Below, in pieces: positions 47,638-59,518 of a DNA stretch of 64,000 bases (positions within the stretch are counted from its first letter, which is position 1; each line of letters opens with the position of its first letter). The notes beneath the pieces were generated by a model. It was not told the origin of the DNA. It did not search any database and was given only the letters and a program-made list of their open reading frames with translations. Source of the stretch: Sipunculus nudus (taxonomy: Eukaryota > Annelida > Sipuncula > Golfingiida > Sipunculidae); assembly GCA_026874595.1 (NCBI GenBank), contig CM049313.1, positions 57,683,159 to 57,747,158 on the forward strand, in the 5' to 3' direction. Made by a program: the position numbers and the translations under genes.

Positions 47638-50600
47638 TCTTCTTGGTAGTGGCAAGTAAATGCAAAACCCGATCATTTTATCAGTTAGATCACTGGTCCC
47701 AGAAAATCGACCAAACTAACACAAATTCCTAAGGAACGACACATTGATTTTTTTTTTCTAATTTAAATTGCTTACTTCATGATACGTAATTCGTTACGTA
47801 TTTGACATAATGTGGCTTTTTTTATTAAACGAACTTCTTATTTGATGTTTAACAACGAACTTGAATATTCATTTTGAAGTATCATTAAAACGGTGAGTAG
47901 TTCATAGAGAATACTGAATGACTGACCCTCTCAAGTCAACGACCTAAATGTTACAAAAGTATTTTTCCAATGAATTTACATGATTTCTCGCTTGAAGTAA
48001 GTTCCTTCTCATGTATATTATTTTGTATGAACTCATTGGATTTAGAATTCAGTCTTTAGCTCAGTGTCTGAATGGGCAGCAATCACCAATCCGCAGTAAT
48101 ATATATAATGTTTATATAGTATTGTATGATTTGAACAGAACTTTTATAGTAATACACATTTAGCACTTATCAAACATGACACTTTATGTGCCCAGTATGT
48201 TTTGCTTTTACCACTAGTTAATCCATGCAGAAATAAGCTCATTAATAAGCTTTATGAACTCTCGCCTTTGATCACAGGGCCTGATGTAATTGATTTTTGG
48301 CATACTGACAATCAAAACTGATTCTTGCTGCTTATTAGTCAAAATAGCTGAGGGTTACTCAGTTCTACCTTTTATGAACAGCAATGTGTTTCAATGCCAT
48401 CCAGGAATAGAACAGGTAAATAAATGTACGTTTAGGTTATATTTAAAATAAGTAACTGCTTTCTTCACAGTTGATTAGATTGACTGGTTAACGCTCCATT
48501 TAACTTTAACATTTAACATTATATATTTTACAAGGATTATAAAAATAGTTAATAATACTTTATACTGGTTTTTAACTAGGTGGTGGCGTTTGGTAGTCCT
48601 TAGATGTGTGTTTACTACAGTTCCTTTACTGGAGAAAAGGGAAATGCTTGCAGTATAAAAATATTATGTATAACATATGTTCCAAACATAGTATATATAA
48701 TAAATATATAGTATTGTATGATTTACATATTTGTCCGGCTATTCAATGTTAAAGACTGGTTGAAAATTGTAGTATCTTTTTAATGATAACTTACAACAGC
48801 TGGGCTCAGTAAAGTTTCATTAAGTGTATCAAAGGTTCAGCAAAATAAGTGCCCATTCACCCCACCTTTTGAAAAAGAATTTATGTGATTTCTGGTTTCC
48901 TCTGTGTAAAATGAATAATCTAAGGGTAATTTTGGTTTTGAAAAAGTTCTTATAACGCCTTCGTTAAGTATGTATGAACTGGTATATCAATAATATGTTT
49001 GTTAACACAGCAATGTTGATTAACGGGAAAGACATATAACCTAAGATAGTAGGTCGCATATATGCGGAGGTAGAAAGGTCACTTGTTGCAAAATGCCTTT
49101 TGCAAAGCTCTGGCTCATCTGACTTGCTGCCAGATGCCCCTTTAGAAATTTGTTAGATTATTTTGACAGGACACAACATATTATAAACACGTTGATATAC
49201 TAGTAAACAAAACAAGCAACCTGTGTGTGGTGATATCCAAGTTTTCTGGCCTATCTTTATAAAAGCTCCGAGGGATTAACTTTAGTTTATAAAGGCCAGA
49301 AAGGTGATTGGGCCCCTTTAAATGGAATTTTTGATTAAAAACATTTGCCTTGTGTTGGACCTATCCAGTTTTATCATTGTGTACTGCTACTTCTGATCTT
49401 TTACCTTTTTTTCTTCTCCAAAGTCAGCTTTTATATACTCGTAATATTTAATATCTCCCGCAATGGTTGAAGAGTGTCCCTTTTTAGAAAAACAGAGTGT
49501 CCCTTTTTCTGTGTAACAGAAATTTTTACCTTGATTATGCAAGTTCTCGTTAACAAATAGTCATCACATACAGGTGAAATCACTCTTATAAATCAATATT
49601 TTATTCTTATTTACTTGACATTTGAATCCCGTCACCTTTCCCATTTAAGGTAAGAATTAAGATTGTCATATACTTCTGACAAAATAGTTAAATGACCAGC
49701 CGCGTCATTTTATATTTGTCACTTGTACTTTTTGCGTTCCCCTTCTAACATATAATGATTCCGCAGATGATTTTTATTGTACTTTTCCAATGTTGTCGAA
49801 TTATGAATCATTCATTCCCAGAATGAGATCAGAAGTTGAATCTGACGATTATAGCTTTTTATTACGGGCTGGGGATGTCATCCTGGCTTTCCTGAAAAAT
49901 ACATAAATATTTCATATATCTGTTATCTGAATTTTTGTCAACAAGCAGATAAAGCAAATATTTACTCGGTAAAATTCGCTCAATACAAAAACTGACCTAT
50001 GGTTGATTATGCTCAGCTGAATTTGACAGACTACTAAATGTAAACGACCACAGCAGATGCATATGCAGGTCACGGAGACCTGATTTGGAACCTATTTAGG
50101 GAATAAATATTCATGATATAAAGCGAACGTGTACTTCCACAAAATAGATCAAGATTGGAGGCGTTACCTGGTGGTAAAATCACATAAATCCCTGTAAAGT
50201 TTGGCCAAGAAAACTATTAGATTAGGTCCCTACTGTGCCTAGGTTTCTAATATGGCTGCTTGGCAGATATAAGGTTTTCTAACGGGTGTGAAACTCGATA
50301 GCACACATCCTCATACAGTGATCGAGCAGCATATAAAATTTCACAGTAAAAGCCTGAATTGTTCTTTAGATAATGCATGTGGTATGAAATCTAAGATCAA
50401 ACGATTGTTGATACATACAACCAAGAGTGAATCACAAAAGGACAGAGCGCTCGACAAATTGACCCTAGGACAAAAAGGAACAGAACAAACATGATTTTAT
50501 ATAGTTCCATCCTTTCAGGCCTTTTTTTTAACCATGACATTACGAATGGGGTGTTAATATCTATTGATTAGTGTAAGAAAAGTTGAATCTTTTAAAATCA

Positions 50601-50861
50601 AAGAAGTAGGTTGAACATATTTTTAAATATGCCAACATATGATGCGCTTCCGAAAGTGTATTTTTGAGGATAAGCAACATGATCAATATATCAGCAAACT
50701 TTTTTTATGATCGCTGCAGCCGTTCTATAGAAAGGCATAGGTGAGGCGCATTATTTAAATTAATGATTCATTGCAATAAATTTATAAGCACCTTTAACAC
50801 TGAGAATAGTCTCACTTTTGATTCATGTTTTTGCAATATATCTCGTATAATATAGGCCATT
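47638..50861. other. Upstream region of receptor gene 1; no gene
   Basis: About 3.2 kb without a supported gene. It holds a weak direct repeat (ATATAGTATTGTATGATTT at about 48,114 and 48,706) and the mate (49,805-49,900) of the short repeat at 34,790. No convincing promoter element was identified. Confidence 0.4.
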
Positions 50862-52047
50862 GTTACGGAAGCGTATTGCTGCCACTTAATAAAAGAAAAA
50901 TAAATTATTTATCTCGTACGTACGACATAGTATCTCGTACGTACGACATAGTATCTCGTACGTACGACATACTATCTCGTACGTACGACATATTATCTCG
51001 TACGTACGACATATTATCTCGTACGTACGACATATTATCTCGTACATGCGACATACTATCTCGTACGTACGACATACTATCTCGTACGTACGACATATTA
51101 TCTCGTACGTACGACATATAATCTACATTGTCTACCAGTCATACACAGAACTCTCATTTTTAGATAGGTGGTTAAATTCTGTTGCGTATGATGTTATAAT
51201 AGGGAACCTGTCATAATGATGATAAAAGAAATATTGCCTTTGCCAAATTGAAACTATTTTTTGGAGAAGAAAGGTTCGGACAAGAGTTTCAGTTACCAAA
51301 CAGCCTGACTGTAAGTGTTTGAGAAAGGATATTTGTGGGGCAGATTTCTAATATTCTAAATCGATTTGTCTAGGAACTAGATTTATGATATAACGCACAG
51401 TGCAGTGGATCGTTTAAAATATTGAATGCGTATACAGCCATTGATACATGATTAGTGGGTATAGCTGAACAGTAAACAACCCATTTTCATTTTGAAATAA
51501 ATAATGATAAAAAAAAAATAATTAAAAACTATCACGAATGGACATGCAATCAATTTGTGACAGAAAAATATTTCGGGTTTAATATCTCCTGTTAACCAGT
51601 TTTATACGTTGTTATGGTTTTGTGTGTGAGTAAATACAGTCCAGGTGTGTCTGTTTACCATTACAAGACCTCGTGACCAGAGGAAAGATCTTGGTCGGGT
51701 CAATTATGAAAAAGGGAACAAACATGAATGTATAAACACCGCGAGAAACTTGAAAACCCTTGATTTGTGAAGTTGGGCTGTACCACCACCAAGTGGCGTG
51801 AGCGCTGTGTTTGTTTTTCGTCGTTGATTGCGCCCGGGGCAAGCTCTTTTCAACTTGTGTAACGGATTTAGCAATCGGTTTTAGAACGAAATATTGACAG
51901 ATACGGTAAACTTTAAGGAGACTACACTGTATTTCATGTATACTTAATATACCATGTATGTGAAATGTAAATAGTTCCCGTTAGAAACCACTTTTCGTGG
52001 ATTTTAAACTTTCTACTACAATCGGCTCTTTCTCTCATATATACAGT
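50862..52047. repeat. Left arm of large inverted duplication
   Basis: It starts TTACGGAAGCGTATTGCTGC and matches the reverse complement of 52,925-54,756 along its length. Anchors include the 21-bp array, CATACG/CGTATGATGTTA, TTTGCCAAATTGAAA, CCATTACAAGACC and GGAGACTACACTGTATTTCA. The arms are diverged but collinear. Confidence 0.85.
50915..51121 (+). repeat. 21-bp satellite, 10 units, palindromic core
   Basis: Ten units, each with the 12-bp perfect palindrome TCGTACGTACGA plus a 9-bp variable linker (A/T and C/G at one position). One unit carries CGTACATGCG instead. Because 21 is divisible by three, frames stay open across it, but this is not a gene. Confidence 0.95.
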
Positions 52048-52321
52048 GAAAACTGGTCTAACGGACCTCACGCGGACGACTGGCTATAACGGACAAGAGA
52101 ATTTAGCCCCTTCGAAATTCCGTATATGTTGTGTATAAGCAGAACCTCTACAAGGCGGACACCTCGATCGCTACTGCGGACAACGGACAGCAGGTTGCAA
52201 CTCAAACGAACATTCTAAGAGTAAATGAACCTGACAAATACGGACACGATAAGCCATCTCCGGCGGACACTGATCACTCGCCCCGGACAACATCAAAGGC
52301 CACAACTTTAGAAAGATTTCC

Positions 52322-52325
<4 letters not shown>
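52048..52325 (+). mobile_element. pogo/Tigger-like remnant in the loop of the inverted duplication
   Basis: It begins TACAGTGAAAACTGGTCTAA followed by CGGACC, with further CGGACA/GGACAAG blocks and CGGACAAC later on, the style of pogo/Tigger-type elements next to a TA target. It ends at a (TA)n run (52,326-52,370). No transposase is encoded. Confidence 0.45.

Positions 52326-52370
<45 letters not shown>
52326..52370. repeat. (TA)n microsatellite
   Basis: An uninterrupted TA run. A second (TA)n run, followed by (GA)n, lies at 52,933-52,986, where the right arm begins. Confidence 0.95.
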
Positions 52371-52373
<3 letters not shown>

Positions 52374-52924
52374 TTAAAACGATTATGCGTGTACATGTAA
52401 AGAATCTAATCCGTTGGAAATATACAAGAACACAAATATGTAACGAATTTAATCGATTATAAAGGTAGCGATCAATCATTGGTTAAACAGATTAATTGGC
52501 ACACTACCAATACATATTGTATATAAATCAGACTATTGCTAAAAATAAGGCTATATACATATATGTGTGTTTTAATGAAAATGAGTTATTTCTAGAGGTA
52601 TTCATGTTTGATGTTACTATCAGATCAAGGACAGTTGTTTCATCACATTTGAAACAGATGAACATTGGCACTTGTGCATAGTCCCGTTTCTAAATTCTAT
52701 TTCCATATTCAATTTGCTATATAAGCATAGGAGTCCTTCTCAAGTGACAATAACATAGCCGTGTCCCTTGCACATGTGGGATATTTTATCTTGTCAAACA
52801 AGAACAAGAACTGATAGACATTATACGTATTACTAATGACATTAATAGTATCCACCAGCTCAGCTATTCTAACACAGCGCTGGTAATATCTCCCGAGGCT
52901 TTCAGTCTTTTCACACACACACAC

Positions 52925-52928
52925 ACAA

Positions 52929-52985
<57 letters not shown>

Positions 52986-54386
52986 AAGGAGGATTGTAGT
53001 GGAGATTAAAATCCGTGAAGAGTGAACCTATTTACCTTTCACATACCAGGTATATTAAGTATATATGAAATACAGTGTAGTCTCCTTAAATATTACGGTT
53101 ATTATTATTAATATTTCAATATTTCGTTCTAAAACCGTTTGCTAAATCCGTTACGCAAGTGAAAAAAGGCTTGCCACGGGTGAGATGAATGATGAAAAAC
53201 AAACAGCGATCATGTGACCTGTTGGACGTACAACCCAATTTCACAAATCAAGGTTTTCTAGCTTCTCCGGGTGTTTCTTTTTTCATGTTTGTTCTCTTTT
53301 TTATAATTTTCGCGTGTGCTCAACTAAGATCTTGCCTCTAGTCAAGGGGTCTTGTAATGGTAAACAGACACACGAGGACTGTGTTAACTCACAGACAGAA
53401 ACATGACCACGTATAAAACCAGTGAACAGGAGATATTAAGCTCGTGTGTCGGCATGGATTTGCTGGACAACTTTCGTTTTCACCCAAAATGAGTTAATAA
53501 CGTGAAACATTACACATATTATTGCAAATGAATATGAACCTTAAGTGTCACTTATAGAGGCGTCTGTAATACAAAGATGCCAATAAGGAGAGGTTAATGA
53601 TTCCTATGTTAATTATGAAACGGATAGCTTGATCCCATAAGTTTAACTTCATGGTGTCTTCAGTAGTAGGACAAGTTACACGTACATGTACCACATATAA
53701 GATTTTATACTTATCTGCAAATCAAACCGATCTGAGGTGTAGGCTTTACCACTACTTCAGCCTGACATATGAACAAAAGACTTGTATTATAATTTTGTAT
53801 TCTTCTTTCACAGATTGATCGCATTTCCATGAGTTATAGTCTTTAATATTTTTTTTATTTAATTCAAATAAAAAATTAAATTATATGTACAGCATAAAAT
53901 GGGTTGAGGACTGTTCCGCTACCCACATATTATATCAATGGTTGTATATACATTAAATATTTTTAACGATCCACTACACCGTGCTTTATATCATAAATCT
54001 AATTTTTAGATCAATTATGAATATTAAAAAACTGCACAATACTCAAACACTAAAAATTAGGCTATTTGGTAGCTGTCCTCTTGTTTTCAATTTGGCAAAG
54101 GCGATATTTTTTTATTAATACTATGACAGGCTCATCATTTTAACATCATACGCTGCCAACAGAATTTAATCATCTATCTAAAAAAGAAAGTTCTGTATAT
54201 GACCTGCAGACAACGACTTGATATATTTCGCTTCCTTGAAATATTTCAGAAACCCAGACACAGAAAAATGATATAATCGAATAGCATTTAAATATACAGT
54301 ATATATAAATAAATAAAGAAATATATATACGTTCGTTTCAACGGTGTTCAAACTGTTTGCAAGGAGGTGGAGAACATACATTATTT

Positions 54387-54435
<49 letters not shown>

Positions 54436-54756
54436 CTTATACATATATCAGTTGGTCTGTTTTGTAGTCTGTGAAACAGATCCGTAAGATTTATTATGTC
54501 ATACGTACGAGATAGTATGTCGTACGTACGAGATAATATGTCGTACGTACGAGATAATAAGTCGTACGTACGAGATAATAAGTCGTACGTACGAGATAGT
54601 ATGTCGTACGTACGAGATACTATGTCGTACGTACGAGATAATATGTCGTACGTACGAGATAGTATGTCGTACGTACGAGATACTATGTCGTACGTACGAG
54701 ATAAATAATTTATTTTTCTTTTACTAGGTGGCAGCAATACGCTTCCGTACATTGTG
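52925..54756. repeat. Right arm of large inverted duplication
   Basis: The reverse complement of the left arm, longer by about 650 bp. The extra sequence is mainly around 53,450-53,950 and a (TA)n run at 54,390-54,432. It ends GGTGGCAGCAATACGCTTCC, the complement of the left arm's start. Confidence 0.85.
54497..54707 (-). repeat. 21-bp satellite, 10 units, inverse copy
   Basis: Ten units with the same TCGTACGTACGA palindrome as at 50,915-51,121, at the mirrored place in the right arm. All ten cores are intact here. Confidence 0.95.
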
Positions 54757-54849
54757 ACCTAAATGTTGGTTTACAAGAAGGTTTTAGCATGATTTATCTC
54801 CATATCTAATAAGATATTTCTAGATAGAGCGGTAACAATTGGTGCCTTG

Positions 54850-54926
54850 ATAACGGATGGAGGACAAGCCAGTACGACAAATGAATGTCCATCGCTATTG
54901 GTCAGATGACTTTCAGTCAGCTGAGC
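54850..54926 (-). mobile_element. Solo 5' end of a family A element
   Basis: On the minus strand it reads GCTCAGCTGACTGAAAGTCA, then TCTGACC, then sequence corresponding to the CCGTC-rich leader (GGACAAG/GGATGG on the plus strand). Only the end is left. Confidence 0.6.
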
Positions 54927-55255
54927 AAACAAAACTAATACAAAACTGTGGTCATGTGGACTAACGTTAATATTAATATCTTTCATTATTTACATCAAAT
55001 CTAATCATATCCATGTAATGGCCCAGTTATGGCTTTCATTTAAAGATGAAACAAAAACTTCTGTAACTATATGCGCTGAGAAATTTTATCTCCCATCTGC
55101 CTTTAATATATCTGAGGATTTCACCATCCAAGATAAATATTGAGACACTATGCCATGAAGATGTCAATATACTAGTAATTCAGGGTTATTTTCGACAGAA
55201 TATAGGATTTTGGTATTTTGCTGTTTTAGGCTCGTACTTATTATTGGGAGTCCAC
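54927..55255. other. 3' flank of receptor gene 2; nothing recognised
   Basis: AT-rich DNA downstream of the minus-strand receptor 2 stop codon. Confidence 0.35.
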
Positions 55256-55524
55256 TTACTTTTTCTTCCAGTATAATGATGGAATCCACACGACAGCGAG
55301 AATGCCAATTATTGTAAAGGTTGTAGCGAGTGTAGGAATGAGCCACAAGGATTGAGACGTGGCTTCAGGTTGATTTACAGTCCTCGTTTGTCCCTCGGTA
55401 GTCCAAACGTTGCTTATCTTCATCGTTTGTCCCCCTGCAGTCACAAGGTTGAATACAGCCGTTGTTTGTCCCTGAACTGCCGAATGGTTGTTGGCATCTA
55501 CCGTAAACTGGTAGACTGTCATTT
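55256..55524 (-). pseudogene. Receptor 2 last exon: Thr-rich repeats, TM, short tail
   Basis: Open throughout. It carries diverged G-Q-T units (QGQTTAVFN, AGGQTMKISN, TEGQTRTVNQ), a TM helix (about TFTIIGILAVVWIPSLYW) and KKK-stop, parallel to gene 1 exon 9. Confidence 0.8.
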
Positions 55525-55889
55525 CTGTAGAAGTCGACAGCAGTAGGGCTCATCTTTATTTTTAGTTAATTCAGACAGTTTTAACATCTACTGAAAACCA
55601 TATTTACTGAAAGAAACTTTGTTTATCAAGAGAAAAAAAATATTATGTCTCCGGAAAAGTATGGGTATCATGGTTTAAGTGTTTCCTTTGTACACTAGAG
55701 ATCGCTAGCTTTCATGAAAGCTAGGTGTCTGGTACATGCAAAACGTTATAAATAATAGTTAACTTGCACACAATAAGGAATCCCTGGTTTTTTTATGACA
55801 GCTGAAGGTGAGGATTTTTCTTTTAATGTACATTATAAAAGAAAAATGTACATTATGTAATACAGTGTTTTAAATGTACCATGTCACAC

Positions 55890-56015
55890 TCACCAAGTTC
55901 ACATCTTTGCCCGGTAAATCCTTCGTCACACGGAGCGCACCTGCCATCAGTATTATCACACGAGCCGCCCTGGCAATGCATGCACCGCCCAGTGCAGTTT
56001 ATCCCCCACGTTCCC
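55890..56015 (-). pseudogene. Receptor 2 second EGF exon
   Basis: It encodes CLPGTWGINCTGRCMHC then CDEGFTGQRCEL, another MEGF-style EGF repeat, ending at a GTGAGT donor in phase 1. Gene 1 has no equivalent in its last intron, so one copy gained or the other lost an EGF. The upper boundary depends on the chosen ACAACAG acceptor and is approximate. Confidence 0.75.
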
Positions 56016-56946
56016 GGTAAGCACGCTGTTGTGTCATATGATGAAGAAATTCATGACAACCATGATGTTAGGTGTGATATCATTGGGAATAAATTTTCTA
56101 TCGTTTAATTTCTCAGATGGAGAGTAAAAATACTGATTAAAATATTCATTATTCAGGTACACAGTACAAGTTTCAGTTTCTGGACGAAAGGGTTAAGGGC
56201 TCATAAAATAACTTACGTGGCTAATCATAGGATCGGTGAGAATCTGATTTGCTTATTAAAAATAAACTTTAAAATGGTGTTAAATCATGCTCGTTCACCT
56301 CGTCCCGTTTAATTATCATTTTTGTTATCATTGGAAATTATTTTTCCGTATGTTCCATTAAAAGCATACGAATTATGTGATTATACAATCAATTATACCT
56401 TTTCAATAATATCCTTAAAGATATATATTATCTTTCAACCAGGACTTATTATTGAAACCAGTAACAAAATTGTTTGACCAAATTCGTATCTTACAGTTAA
56501 GAGTTTTATCAGTTCTGGTGGACTTGTGTTTATCCTGCCTGACTTTCTTTAACGCGGAAGAAAATATTTGAAAATAAATGTAGTTTGTGCCATCCCCAAA
56601 CCAAAGAGGTCAAAGTACATATCTTCCCAAATATCTCATCCCGATCCCAGAAAACACACAGAGACTTGGATCGCAGTGCTTAAAAGGCAGTTAGGAACTG
56701 GAGAAAATTGTCTCTATAGGAAAGCAATAGGAAGTCTCTGCTGTAAGGCTTCATAACTTTCAAGTATGTTTGAACCTGTGGTTGTTAGCTCAGCATGAAG
56801 CATATAAAATTTACCCTACACTTAACTGCAATCGTCTCTAAATTTTTAAACATGCGACAACCGCTCTCATTGGTCTGTTACACAAGTTCTGGCACAGGGT
56901 CAAAATATCAGACCAACGAGAGCGGGGAAATCACTAACGCGGTCAC

Positions 56947-57091
56947 CTGTATCACATTTAACTCCGATGTATCCAGGGAGACAGCCACCACGTGGGCAGA
57001 CGCCGTCGGTTTGAGAACATCCACCTGTTACACAGTGTCCACACATTCGGTCACAGTTAGAGCCATAACGGCCTGGGGCACATACTTTGCT
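56947..57091 (-). pseudogene. Receptor 2 first EGF exon
   Basis: It encodes VCAPGRYGSNC...GGCLPGYIGVKC, the counterpart of gene 1 exon 8, with identical length and phases and no lesion of its own. Confidence 0.85.
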
Positions 57092-57489
57092 CTGAAAATA
57101 TGTTTTAAATGGCCAATGTCTTTATAACTAAAGGTCATCGATACTCCCCCCGGAAAAAAACTTTAAAATTAATACTTGTAACTTGAATTTTTAGATCAAG
57201 TGTTCACATATAGACTGGACTATAATTTATAAAACTTAACAACTTTTTTTTACTGTCTGTAATATAACTAGTGACGAATGTGTCACTGAATTATTTTCTT
57301 TGGGCTCTACCTCAGTGTACAACAGCTGAAGTTAAAGGAATCTTATTGTTTATATATTTTCCCGTTTTGTTGATTGCAAGAATGTGAAACCACTGTATCA
57401 GACTTAAGAAAGGCCAATGTGGTTAAAATAACTTAAAACCAAGACGTATGTAAAATTAAAATAAATTATAATAAAAAAAAAAACCAGAC

Positions 57490-57608
57490 CACTGAGCAAT
57501 TATAATTATCCGTGTCACAATTGACCTGTTGACCTTGACGAGATCAAGAGGCGGACCGCAGGAGCTGATTGTCACATCCCACCTGGTACCGCCGCCAGGT
57601 GGCTTCGT
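57490..57608 (-). pseudogene. Receptor 2 Cys-rich linker exon with nonsense codon
   Basis: It aligns residue for residue with gene 1 exon 7 (TWRRYQ, GCDNQLLR). At 57,544-57,546 the minus-strand codon is TGA where gene 1 has TGT. The donor context also changed, from GTCTGT to GTCTGG. Confidence 0.85.
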
Positions 57609-58000
57609 CTGATAAGTTATAAAGTAAGTAAAAACCGTAGTAAATGAATAAAATCAGTAATTATAAGTTTTAATAAAACAATTCTTGGTTAGACTATTAG
57701 GATAAGATATCCAAGGTTTTATAATACTTTATTACAGCTGCGATTATAGAAAAAATGCAAAGATTAAACTTGAGTACAGATCATGGAAATATGCGAAGCA
57801 CATTATTTTCTAACCAAGAATATACATAAATTTCGAAATGAAGAACAGATCAGACAAGTGTCCACTTCTTCAATCAACTATGGATAGTGTTGCCCAGACC
57901 ATATGCTGGTCCATAAAAATTCATAGTATTTATACACAAAATTTCAAATGAAAAATTTCAATATGAAAAAGTTATCATTTATACATGGTTTAAAGATTAC

Positions 58001-58339
58001 CTGTGTATCCTGTACTGAACGTGTGGATCGGGATGCTCCTCATCTGACGACAGACGACTTCGCTCTCTCTTTGATCAAAGTGGTCATCACAGATAAACTG
58101 CCACGTGTGGTTATAATAGACCTGGGGCCTGTTGCAATAACATTTTACTGGACTTAAGCCCAGTTGGGGGCCTAAATACCATGGTTACAATTGTTACGTC
58201 ATAATGGTTACCATAGTGACACACAGATGATCCTGGGCTTAAGTCACCTACATGACTTAAGTCACCTTATTGCAACACACCCCTGCAGCAGACCTTGCTG
58301 CTCTACTTTAAATTTCAGGACGCGGCTGTCCGGCAGGAA
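58001..58339 (-). pseudogene. Receptor 2 SRCR N-terminal half exon, split by MITE
   Basis: Minus-strand coding reads KVEQQGLLQ up to the insertion, and VYYNHTWQFICDDHFDQ after it. Gene 1 has the uninterrupted equivalent (QQGMLQVYYNHTWQF). Without the 161-bp insert the exon is 178 bp and in phase. Confidence 0.88.
58125..58282. mobile_element. 158-bp MITE inserted in SRCR exon
   Basis: The left end is GGGCCTGTTGCAATAA. The right end, on the complement, reads GGGTGTGTTGCAATAA, giving 14 of 16 inverted matches. It is flanked by the 3-bp direct repeat CTG (58,122-58,124 and 58,283-58,285). The paralogous exon supplies the empty site and so confirms the boundaries. It is the same family as 13,565-13,721. 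Confidence 0.9.
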
Positions 58340-59381
58340 CTGTGATGAGAAACTCTTATATAAACACAATATAAAAAGTATTATCACAAGTAAGCAAGAA
58401 TATTGTTAAACAGTTTTAAACTGCTGTCTTTATAACGGTATATATGGGTACCTTAGATCCAAGAACTTGCGTGAAAGATATACCTCTTTGTCAAGAGGAT
58501 TATATCTTTGAATTATGTTACGAATTTTCCATGCTTGGACTAGACATGGTAAATAAATATAGTATTATTTCCGCCCGTTGTTATATTATTTATGATTAAA
58601 ACTCATATTGCCAATAGAACAGGATTTTTTGCATTGTATAGGTATTTTAAGCTAAAATTAAATATAAACAAGGTGCAGGAGATTCAACTACAATAAAAAC
58701 AAATTTTCTTTACGTCGGTAGGCAACAGAATAATGCATTTCTTAAAATAAAATTTACATGCCAATCAAGGATTTGAGGATTCACACGCGTTTTCTGGGAA
58801 CGGGACGGAATCTCAGATTAACCGCGGTCCAAACTGAAGGCACGACTTTTGGGATCGTACGTCCCCTGCAAATTGTGCGCCATGGAGACCATGGAGGTCG
58901 CATAGGTAAAGTCTAGGTCACTACCAGTTTACGGGCTCCCACGACCTGTTTGCGTCAAATTTGTGTGCAGAATCTCAGGTGCCGCGCAAGTGCGTCTAGC
59001 GAAACTTCGATGTCGCAAACATACGTAAGCACGTACGGAGGCTGTTAGATAACCGAACTCAGCAGGAAAGTGGCATTTGCTTCCACATTGGGTGCGACGT
59101 GCGTCTTAAACAACGGATTTTCTTTCAATGGTAGCGCAAAATGTGCACGTCTATCTTGCGAACTCCCTGCAGGGGGAGCAAGTTACACTTGCGGCCTCGT
59201 TGTTCGCTGAGAATTCGTTGAGTTTGTTGAACATTTCCAACATCCTTCGTTCGTACTCAAGAGCTGTCTGCGAGCTCGAAATTTCACAAGAAGGACTTGC
59301 GTGACACGTAAAATTCTGCAAAAAATATGGACGCAAACAGGCTGTAGGGGTCCCCACGGGCGGTTGTGACCTATGCTTAAC

Positions 59382-59518
59382 CTGGGAATCATTGTAGGAG
59401 CACGTGACCCTAACGGCTTCCGTGTTTGTGCAGTTGTGGTTGCCGTAGCCTCGATGTCTGCACGAGTCGATGCGATCTTCTCTTCCAGAACATTGCAGAT
59501 CATCAAGCCAAAATGTCC
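59382..59518 (-). pseudogene. Receptor 2 SRCR C-terminal half exon
   Basis: It reads FWLDDLQCSGREDRIDSC then HRGYGNHNC...VRVTC and splices from the lectin exon in the same phase as in gene 1, so the half-swapped order predates the duplication. Confidence 0.85.

Noticed and set aside
50825-51121. Long open frame with repeated S-R-T-Y-D-I units
   Set aside because: It is the 21-bp satellite read in a frame that stays open because 21 is a multiple of three; other frames are open too, and the inverse copy behaves the same.
54381-54752. 123-codon frame with S-R-T-Y-D repeats and an I-Y-I-Y run
   Set aside because: Satellite plus (TA)n microsatellite; no biological protein signal.
56795-57127. 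110-codon plus-strand frame
   Set aside because: It is the antisense of the receptor 2 EGF exon, which has a clear EGF pattern and splice sites on the minus strand.
57948-58157. Plus-strand frame shared with 41,271-41,456
   Set aside because: The similarity is real but comes from the antisense strand of the paralogous SRCR N-half exons.
59183-59506. 107-codon minus-strand frame over the SRCR exon
   Set aside because: Wrong frame for the SRCR motif and it runs past the splice donor at 59,381.
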